From NCBI GenBank assembly GCA_043810355.1, contig JBDROB010000043.1, positions 1-13,614 of the forward strand: a stretch of DNA of 13,614 nucleotides. The letters run 5' to 3'. Positions 1-7,972 of this stretch are shown here, in pieces. Under the pieces are notes generated by a model. It saw only the letters and a program-made list of their open reading frames with translations, made no database searches and was not told the DNA's origin. How positions within the stretch are numbered: position 1 is the first letter of the stretch; each line of letters begins with the position of its first letter. A program made the position numbers and the translations under genes. The stretch is from JAZDHV01 sp043810355. GTDB taxonomy: Archaea; Nanobdellota; Nanobdellia; Woesearchaeales; JAGVYU01.

Positions 1-3000
1 AGGTGCAACATAATCTGTTGTGAATGATATTGTTGTTGTTCCATCCTCAAGATTTAGATAAGGATCAGGCTCTGCATTTTGGCAGGTTATACTGAACTCA
101 TATGTTTTATTATGCTCAAGATCCTGTAATCCAGTGCCAACACTTGAGACTCCAATTGTATGGATATGCTTGCCTACTTCTGGGTGCATTAAATCTCCTT
201 GTCTTGCAATCACTCCTCTAATCTGGTCCCATAGCCAAGCAAACACATTTTGTCCTGCAGTTACTGTAGCATAGCAGTCTGCAGCTGTAAGAGTGTGGAC
301 TTCAAGCTGCGGGCTTCTCTGCCCTATTGTTCCAAATGGTTTTGCTAGTGTGATATTCACTATAGCAGAGCTGTTTACAGTAAAGTGTATTCTTTGAGTC
401 TCTGTTTTATATCTTACATAATCTTCGCAAAATATGTAATATTCATATATATTGTGATCATAATAATTGATTAATTTTTCATGTTCTTCTGCATAATCAA
501 TTGATAGGTTGAATGTATCGATAAACTGGCCATTCTCTGTCAGATTATACCAACAAAAGACATTCTCACTTGCTTGAACTTCAATAGTGTTTGTTTGAGG
601 AGGATTTAGGTCTGTTAATAAGTAATATTTGGTTGACTCATCCATTGTCAGCAATTTTCCCTTTCTTAAGATAGCATTGATTATAACAGGAGTCTTATTA
701 TCAACAGTTATATCAAATGTTTCTTGTTCAGGTACTCCATATTCATCCTCGCATTTAACAGTGATTACAGTTGTTATTTCCTGATGCGCTGTCCATCCAA
801 ATGGTGATAATATATTAAACTCATAATTGATCTTGTCTGGAGCATTTTCAAGAATGCTAATATCACCTCCAACATAATTTTTATAACTTAGATTGCACCA
901 TTTTGTTTCATCATTTGGTGTCCTGATTTTTATCAGAGGTTTTGGAGTGTCTACAAATCCATGCTCAGGATCAACTAATTCAATCACTGTAGGCCTGTTC
1001 AATATAGTTTGTTTAATTACAGTATCATTGACATTTCCTGCTGCATCATATGCTTTTACACTTATTGTTTTTGTTCCATCTATTCCTGTCAATACTAAGG
1101 TCTGTTGTATTGAGGTTTGTCCAGGCAAGAAGCTTGTGAAATTACCCACTGCTGAAATATTCCCTCCAAATGAAATCTTTTCCATTGGAGAATTCTCAAC
1201 ATAGCCTACAATCAAGTTTATAGTCTCATTATCTACTATTCCTGATTCTTCTTCTGATATGCTTAATGTGATTTTTGGAGGAGTTCTGTCAAATGCCATT
1301 GATAATAGGTCGTATGACTCATTGCTTATATCCCCTCCTGTTAATAATTTGACTCCACTTATCTCAAAATTATAGTTTCCATCCATTGTGAATCTGCTTC
1401 CACTTGGTATTGTAAATATGAAAATCTGGTTTGCTTGATCAAAGGAGCTTGTTATTCCCCCTCCTAATAGGTCTAAATTATACCCTCCTGGTCCTGTTAT
1501 TTCAAGCTTTGTGATAGTATGGTTATAGTTTGTGTCTTCAAAATCTACTTTAACCTCTGTTACTGGATCATTTGTATATATGAGTGTTGTGTGATTTAAG
1601 CTCATTCCATCAACATAAAGTTTGGGATTTGGCACACTTGAGTCAATTGTGAAATTCCATCTTATTGATTCAGATCTTGCAGGTGCATGAGTATCGCTTA
1701 TTCTTACATATGTTGAATATTCTCCATTTGGCAGCTCTGATATGCTATTTGAGCTTGGGTCATACCATACCTGGCAGCTGTTAGGTATATTGACTGTATC
1801 ACAGGTTCTATAAAGATAAATTCCTGTTTTCTGTGATCCATTGAACTCAAAATATAATGTGCTTATGTTTATCGGAGTCAATGATCCATTTATGACTAAG
1901 CTTATGTTTGTCCTGTTGAAGTTTGTGATCTGCCTATCTGCTGGCCTCATTTGTGAGAATGTGATATTTGCAGTGTCATATATTACCTTGACTGTGCTTG
2001 AAGGTGTTCCAATGTTTTCTAACCAGTCTTTTGGCCATGCTCTGAAATAATTGCTTCCAGAAGTCAATTGATTAATATCAAACCTGAATCTTCCATTAGG
2101 CTCTCCACTTGGATATACAGTTATCTTTTGGGTTGCGCTTGATAATGGGATATTTGCTAATCCTGTTCCAAGGTTGAGTGTATAATATACATACGCAGCA
2201 TCCTCAGTTGTGCTTACACTCCCAATATGATAATATGTTGCATCTTGAGGATTGTCCTGACTATTCTCAAATTTTAGATAGTTTGTTGCAAAATCAAATC
2301 CTCCTGCAGATTCAACAATGCCTCTAGCTAATTTGAGTTTTATTGTGTCATTGTCAATTATAGTTATTGGTCCTGAAGGAGTAATATTAAATAAGGGATT
2401 ATTATTGTTAGGAATTGTTGCTGATTCTACAAGAGTCCAATCATTAATATCAATTGAATTGTTGTTTGCATTGATATTTGTCCAATAAAGCTCAACTGAT
2501 TCTGTGAGCTCTGCAAATCCAATTGCGTATGTATAAGGATCAATCACATACCTCAGTCTTGCTCCGCTTTCAGCTGGATCAAACCATATTGGAGCATTTG
2601 GTCCGACAGAGTCTATAGCTATATACTTGTATTGGGCTTGAATTATTGCTGGAACCCCATTTATATTCTTTCCATTTATTCCAAATATTGCATTTGGATT
2701 TTCTATTCTAGTATATTGTTCTTTTTCTAGGTCAAGTGTAAACCTAAAACTCATATTATTGACATTTCCAAATGGAGGTGAAAAGAAATCTCTTATTGTT
2801 CTAGATTGAGTTGTGAGGTTCAATACAAGCTCACTAGGATTGATTATTGGCTCACTGAAATTGACTACAGCAATATATGATTTTTTTGTGACAGTTGTCA
2901 CATTTGTCCATGGTGTTGTGTCATAGTCATATACAATTATGATTGCCTCTGACCCGTCTGAGTCAATTATTGTGAAGTTTACCTCAGTGATATTACTATT

Positions 3001-6000
3001 GCCCAACCGGTCAGTAATTGTAAACATAGCCTTATAATCTCCAATAGTCATTGTAGGATCCCTTGGTATCACTAACTTAAATCTAGTAGTGTCATTTGTT
3101 ATATTTTGAAGACTGAACTGCTTGTCAAATGCATAAGCGCCCTGCCCTGTTTGATTATGGCTTGTCAAACGCAGATTTACATAATTCATCTGGCCCAAAT
3201 TATTTCTAGCAGTGTAATTTGTGTCATTTATTGTGACATTTACAGTCAGATTCTGGTTATATTCATATTCAAGGTCCATCTGCCCATCTTCATCAACAAT
3301 TGAATAATCTAAGAATTCTGGAGCATCTTGGTCCTTATAAACAGTGACACTGCTCATATTCATTTGCCCTATTTTATTCCCTGCCTTTACTCTGATTGTG
3401 TTCATGCCTTTTGATGGGATTGGTGCATAAATGCTAAAATCATGCCTTCCAATATTCTGGCCTAATCCTGTGATATAAAATGAAGATGAATTGCCTGATC
3501 CATTTGTTACAGTTACTAGTGCATAATCTATTGGAGATTCTTCATCCTCGATAAATCCGATTAAGGGAATAATATCATCTTTGAATATATATCTGTTAGT
3601 GGGAGATGTGATAGTTATCCTAGGGCTGCTTGAGTCAGTTCTGAGTGTCTTGCATTTCAACGGTTCTAGGTTTCCATTCACATCTCTTGATTGATAGCAG
3701 AACTTATGGCTGTATCCTGGCAATATGAAAACTTCAGTTATACCATTGCTTATAACTTCTTTATTAGGGGTGCATGTTCCTGGAACTGATGCACTCATAT
3801 TGCAATAAAATGTTTTATTGCAGTCATTTGCACTTGCATGGTCAAAATTTGAGAAATCCTGACCTTCACAGCTTAAACTTACTCTTTTGCCTGGTTGAAG
3901 ATAAAACTCATCTTCTTCTGCAGCTATTCCATTGAGATAGAATAGTGTGTTTGGAGTTGTATTGTCTAGTGCAAAATTGAATTCTCCTGCATCAAGGAAT
4001 GCTCCTGATCCAGAATTCTCACATGATACATTTAGAAGATATTCTCCTTCAGGTAGTGGAGGTGAAGCAGAGGGTGTTAAATAGACACTAGAGTCATAAT
4101 AAGGATGGCTTGCATTAAATGGGTCACGTAACCCTCCAGTTCCAGAGAAATTGCATTGGTAATATTCATTTTCTGTTTCATTAAGTATTAATCTTAAAGG
4201 GACTGTTTCCCTATAATTGTATATGGGTGCAGGATTTGTCTCATATGTTGGAGATATATCCTGTATTCCAAGAATCCTGTCAAGTTTTATCCTGATTTTT
4301 GTATCATCATCCCCAATTATGTTTGCCAGATTATTTACATCATCCTTGCATTCAAGTGTATAGTAATAGTTTCCATCAATTAGATTTGTGAAATTCAAGC
4401 TTACTTGAGTTCCTGCTATTACCCTCACACTTGTTAGCCTGTTCATGTCTTGTGCTAATTTTGTGCTGTTCAGTTTATCTGTGCACACAACATCTTCATC
4501 TGTTGTAAATGTTATCAGTATGTCTGATGTGTCCTGTGTATAAGGATTATCTTGTACATTAGGTGTTAAGGTGATATTTGGCCTTATCAAATCTGTAAAT
4601 ACTTTTACTGTCTTTGTACTGTCCCAGTTTTTATGTGAATCAATTGATCTGTATCTCAAATATGTGTATCCATCTGCCTCAATGCTTTCTGATAATCCTG
4701 GTGTATTCTCATTGACATTGACATTTGTATGAGTTCCGCTCATGTTTTCTCCTTCACTTGGATTGCAATTATAGCCAAAACAATAGAATAATTTGACACT
4801 TGTATCTCCATCAGGATCTGTTGTTGTGAAATTAAACCATGAAGGTGTTAAACTTATGTATTGTGGTGCAGCTAAAGTTGTCAATGGCCTATTATTGTCT
4901 TCTTGGCAATCTTGATCATTATAATCATTGCAGTCATCTGCTCCATCTAGATTTCCATCCTTGAAGCAGCTTGAACTTGCTGCATTCCAGCCGCATGTAT
5001 CTAGACCGCAGCTGTCTCCATTTAAGCTAAATGGTGGAAATGGGTCTTTGAGCAATGTCCCGTCATAATACCAGTTTCTCAAATAAGTTAACATTTCTGA
5101 CAGATTCACTGTTCCATCTCCATCTAGGTCAGCTCTATCTGGATTATTGACATCATTTTGATAAACGTCATGATGGTTTATTAATATTGATCCTCTTAAA
5201 AGCTCTAGTTCAAAGTCCAATGCATAAATGCCTTTGCATGCAATCTCATCTTTATAATCATAGCATGTTGCCTGTTCTGCTCCAAAGCATGATAAGCACC
5301 CTGCATTTCCTGCAAAGCATGCCCCTAGATTTCTGCAAAGCTCTGCAGAGCATCCTGTTTTCTGGAATATGTTTGGATTCCCGCTTCCGCATTCTCCGCA
5401 ATAATCATCACTTGTCTCTCCAGTATCAACACAATATCCTTTTCCTAATCCTTGATAATTATCTGTTGTTGTATACCACTCGCATTCTCCTTTTGCAACT
5501 CCGCAATAATCTCCGACAATGCCTGACAAATCTCCTTCACATGCTCCTCTTGAATTGTAATCCAAGCAGCTTGTCACATTAGTGCATGATATGCATGCAT
5601 CTGTCGAAGTCATTGACACCTTTGGATTTAGTGCATCATCATAGTTATAGATGTCATAATAGCAATAGTTGGGTGTTGTTTGTGATCCTGTTATGTCATT
5701 ATAGCAAGCATTCTGCCTATATTGCGGATTGATATAATAATAGAAACCGAACAGATTAGGTGTCGGCACTCCATTTACATGGGATGGATTTACAATAGGA
5801 TTGTTGTTTAGATATAGATTCTTGCAGTCTCTTGGCTCTACACAGACTGCTTCTGGAGGATTACCATATTCTATGCACATTGCCCCAGTCACAGCGCATG
5901 CAGCAGGCTCAATAAAATTGTTCTGTGTGCATCTTACCTTATCCCTATCATCACAGAATTGCCTATTGCACATTGATAGGTCATAGCATTCATCTGGTCC

Positions 6001-7857
6001 AGTTTCTGCTTCTGTCTCAGCATAATTATGTGCGCTTAATCCAAGCACTTTAACAGAATAATTGTATTCTGTGCCTGTTAATAGCTGTGATCTGTCAATC
6101 ATCCATGTTGGGTCATTTCTTGTAAAATACCATTGTTTTATTGTTGGATCAGTGCTTGATGTTCTTCTTACTAGATATGCCTGCCCGCTTGATAATTTGT
6201 TCTGGCATTGGAATGTCCAGCTCACATTGAATTCTTTTTCACATTTTGAATTTGTCGTAGTTATTGTCGGCGATGTCCATTCATCTTGGCATAATATTGG
6301 TCCAGGTATATTCCCTGTTAAAGTCAGATCTTGTGTCAGGAAATTATTGGTTGTTGTCGCATCATTCAATGTTATTGCCACTTCAGCTGATCCCCATTCA
6401 AGGACCTGCCAATTCCTGTAATTTGATTTTACTGTTACATTCAATATGTATGATCCTTCATTTATTATAGGATTATAGGAATAATATCTGTTTTCTGTAT
6501 TATAAAAATTAGGGTTGATATTGACAGGATCCCTGTTTAGATTATTCCTGAACAGCTTGAAATCTAGTTCAGGATATGTGTCTGCACTAATTGCAGTATT
6601 AGTACTTCCATCTATAAAATGTATATGTCCATTTATTCCATATTGTTCACAAGTGACACTCTGATTATCTCCATTGCAGCAGTATTGCTCATTCACATTT
6701 GTATCAGTTTTGCTGAAAGCATACCCACCGCACATGCAATAATTTCCTAGACTGCTTGTGGTATCTTTTATCTTAGAACCATCTGTGCAATCAGGTATAG
6801 TGCTGGTTCCTTTATCACAGCAGTCTTTATACAAATTTCCATTATAGTCATATGTGTTTCTTGGAATCACACTTCCCCCATTTTGAGTGCATTCAATATT
6901 ATTATATATTATCCTTTGTCCTGATAGGCATGGACAATCATTAATATTTCCATCATCTTTATCCTCAAAATTAGATGACAAACAACAGATGTCAGACAGT
7001 TTTGGTGGAGTCCCTGGAGATCCATCCCAGTCAATATATCCATCTCCATCCTCATCAAAATCATTTGAGCATTCTTGTGATACTACAATATTGTCGCATA
7101 CCCCATTATTGTTTCCATCAAGAGTATTTTCTTTGCAGATGCTGCAGTCTGACCTGCATTCGCTTGTCCCAGTGCAATATTTGCATGCAACTGTGCATGA
7201 TGTTGGATTATTATCATATAGCCTGCAATCCTCTCCTGGAGGGATGTCATTTTCACAAGTGTCTGTATAAGCTGAACAATCGCTCTGCTTAAAAACATTT
7301 TTTCCAGAAGCATTGTTTATCTCACATTCTGATTTTGTGACATCTGAGCATTCGTATCTTTTTGTTGCAGCCCCTCCTTTGTCTTCAATACAGCACTTGA
7401 TTTTGCAATTATCTACTAGCTCTTCACAATTCCCTAAATCAGATGAATAATATAGATAGCTTTTACATTGAGAAACATCGTATGGATACCCAGGTTGATT
7501 ATAGATGACACCAGGTGTTCCAAGAACAGGGCAGCACAAATAATCAGCTAGTTGATCTTGATCTTCGCAATACCAGTCTGGACCTAAGTCTCCTATTATG
7601 AAATAATTGGCGCAGCAAGCTCCTGCAGGGCCTAGCAAAGGCTGTTTTTCTTCTTTTGTAAATATCTCATCCTGTGTTACAGGGATTATCTTGGAAAAGA
7701 TCCCATTGACACTGTCTTCTCCTGACTTGACAACTTCGCTTACATTTTTTGATTCATATGCAAAGCTAGCAGGAGAGAACATTAGTGTTATGATGACAAT
7801 GAACAATAATGTATAATAACTAATTTTTACTTGCTTTTGCCTAATCAATTGTTCCAC
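1..7857 (-). CDS. Giant secreted Cys-rich, multi-Ig-like surface protein (C-terminus outside window)
   Basis: One open frame of 2,619 codons continues past the left edge, so the protein is longer than this. From the proposed GTG start, residues 14-33 form a signal peptide ending in SPASFA, followed by VNGIFSKIIP (50-59). Residues about 80-380 and 620-980 are dense in cysteine, with several CC pairs and CxxC motifs (for example CKYC, CISC, CGEC), and probably form disulfides outside the cell. Acidic calcium-type loops lie near 268-278 (DEDGDGYIDWD), 910-921 (DLDGDGTVNLSE, a canonical EF-hand/dockerin loop) and 967-980. A fibronectin-III-like stretch spans about 525-615. From about 985 onward the protein is Cys-poor and made of successive beta-sandwich-like modules with junctions such as DNTTP, DSSSP, DRTPP and DNKTP. 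N-X-S/T sequons are very frequent. An in-frame TAA lies at 7878-7876. Likely an adhesin or cell-surface stalk; the exact role is unknown and I recognise no named family. Confidence -1.
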   Translation of the reverse strand, partial: MEQLIRQKQVKISYYTLLFIVIITLMFSPASFAYESKNVSEVVKSGEDSVNGIFSKIIPVTQDEIFTKEEKQPLLGPAGACCANYFIIGDLGPDWYCEDQDQLADYLCCPVLGTPGVIYNQPGYPYDVSQCKSYLYYSSDLGNCEELVDNCKIKCCIEDKGGAATKRYECSDVTKSECEINNASGKNVFKQSDCSAYTDTCENDIPPGEDCRLYDNNPTSCTVACKYCTGTSECRSDCSICKENTLDGNNNGVCDNIVVSQECSNDFDEDGDGYIDWDGSPGTPPKLSDICCLSSNFEDKDDGNINDCPCLSGQRIIYNNIECTQNGGSVIPRNTYDYNGNLYKDCCDKGTSTIPDCTDGSKIKDTTSSLGNYCMCGGYAFSKTDTNVNEQYCCNGDNQSVTCEQYGINGHIHFIDGSTNTAISADTYPELDFKLFRNNLNRDPVNINPNFYNTENRYYSYNPIINEGSYILNVTVKSNYRNWQVLEWGSAEVAITLNDATTTNNFLTQDLTLTGNIPGPILCQDEWTSPTITTTNSKCEKEFNVSWTFQCQNKLSSGQAYLVRRTSSTDPTIKQWYFTRNDPTWMIDRSQLLTGTEYNYSVKVLGLSAHNYAETEAETGPDECYDLSMCNRQFCDDRDKVRCTQNNFIEPAACAVTGAMCIEYGNPPEAVCVEPRDCKNLYLNNNPIVNPSHVNGVPTPNLFGFYYYINPQYRQNACYNDITGSQTTPNYCYYDIYNYDDALNPKVSMTSTDACISCTNVTSCLDYNSRGACEGDLSGIVGDYCGVAKGECEWYTTTDNYQGLGKGYCVDTGETSDDYCGECGSGNPNIFQKTGCSAELCRNLGACFAGNAGCLSCFGAEQATCYDYKDEIACKGIYALDFELELLRGSILINHHDVYQNDVNNPDRADLDGDGTVNLSEMLTYLRNWYYDGTLLKDPFPPFSLNGDSCGLDTCGWNAASSSCFKDGNLDGADDCNDYNDQDCQEDNNRPLTTLAAPQYISLTPSWFNFTTTDPDGDTSVKLFYCFGYNCNPSEGENMSGTHTNVNVNENTPGLSESIEADGYTYLRYRSIDSHKNWDSTKTVKVFTDLIRPNITLTPNVQDNPYTQDTSDILITFTTDEDVVCTDKLNSTKLAQDMNRLTSVRVIAGTQVSLNFTNLIDGNYYYTLECKDDVNNLANIIGDDDTKIRIKLDRILGIQDISPTYETNPAPIYNYRETVPLRLILNETENEYYQCNFSGTGGLRDPFNASHPYYDSSVYLTPSASPPLPEGEYLLNVSCENSGSGAFLDAGEFNFALDNTTPNTLFYLNGIAAEEDEFYLQPGKRVSLSCEGQDFSNFDHASANDCNKTFYCNMSASVPGTCTPNKEVISNGITEVFILPGYSHKFCYQSRDVNGNLEPLKCKTLRTDSSSPRITITSPTNRYIFKDDIIPLIGFIEDEESPIDYALVTVTNGSGNSSSFYITGLGQNIGRHDFSIYAPIPSKGMNTIRVKAGNKIGQMNMSSVTVYKDQDAPEFLDYSIVDEDGQMDLEYEYNQNLTVNVTINDTNYTARNNLGQMNYVNLRLTSHNQTGQGAYAFDKQFSLQNITNDTTRFKLVIPRDPTMTIGDYKAMFTITDRLGNSNITEVNFTIIDSDGSEAIIIVYDYDTTPWTNVTTVTKKSYIAVVNFSEPIINPSELVLNLTTQSRTIRDFFSPPFGNVNNMSFRFTLDLEKEQYTRIENPNAIFGINGKNINGVPAIIQAQYKYIAIDSVGPNAPIWFDPAESGARLRYVIDPYTYAIGFAELTESVELYWTNINANNNSIDINDWTLVESATIPNNNNPLFNITPSGPITIIDNDTIKLKLARGIVESAGGFDFATNYLKFENSQDNPQDATYYHIGSVSTTEDAAYVYYTLNLGTGLANIPLSSATQKITVYPSGEPNGRFRFDINQLTSGSNYFRAWPKDWLENIGTPSSTVKVIYDTANITFSQMRPADRQITNFNRTNISLVINGSLTPINISTLYFEFNGSQKTGIYLYRTCDTVNIPNSCQVWYDPSSNSISELPNGEYSTYVRISDTHAPARSESIRWNFTIDSSVPNPKLYVDGMSLNHTTLIYTNDPVTEVKVDFEDTNYNHTITKLEITGPGGYNLDLLGGGITSSFDQANQIFIFTIPSGSRFTMDGNYNFEISGVKLLTGGDISNESYDLLSMAFDRTPPKITLSISEEESGIVDNETINLIVGYVENSPMEKISFGGNISAVGNFTSFLPGQTSIQQTLVLTGIDGTKTISVKAYDAAGNVNDTVIKQTILNRPTVIELVDPEHGFVDTPKPLIKIRTPNDETKWCNLSYKNYVGGDISILENAPDKINYEFNILSPFGWTAHQEITTVITVKCEDEYGVPEQETFDITVDNKTPVIINAILRKGKLLTMDESTKYYLLTDLNPPQTNTIEVQASENVFCWYNLTENGQFIDTFNLSIDYAEEHEKLINYYDHNIYEYYIFCEDYVRYKTETQRIHFTVNSSAIVNITLAKPFGTIGQRSPQLEVHTLTAADCYATVTAGQNVFAWLWDQIRGVIARQGDLMHPEVGKHIHTIGVSSVGTGLQDLEHNKTYEFSITCQNAEPDPYLNLEDGTTTISFTTDYVAP

Positions 7858-7926
7858 ACTCTCTTTTTTGCCATATTAGGCTTTTTACACTGATATCTAC
7901 TACGATATGTGTTTTTTTAATTTTGG

Positions 7927-7934
7927 TATTTAAA
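7927..7934 (-). promoter_or_regulatory. Possible archaeal TATA box for the giant surface-protein gene
   Basis: On the minus strand the motif TTTAAATA follows an A-rich stretch (GAAAAAT) that could serve as a BRE. It lies in the 115-bp gap between the stop at 7973 and the GTG at 7857. Transcription would begin near 7903, giving a leader of about 45 nt. The whole gap is AT-rich, so a chance match is possible; read-through from the upstream gene is the alternative. Confidence -1.
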
Positions 7935-7972
7935 AATTTTTCTATGTTATTCATTTTTTTATACTTGGAGTA

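Noticed and set aside
7083..7313. A 76-codon minus-strand open frame
   Set aside because: It is an alternate-frame shadow of the Cys-rich part of the giant gene, without a start context or recognisable features.
893..7816. Many plus-strand open frames of 60-130 codons, such as 5187-5582, 6062-6421 and 6887-7270
   Set aside because: All lie opposite the continuous giant minus-strand frame; their translations are low-complexity and rich in L, S, I and C, with no domain signature or promoter.
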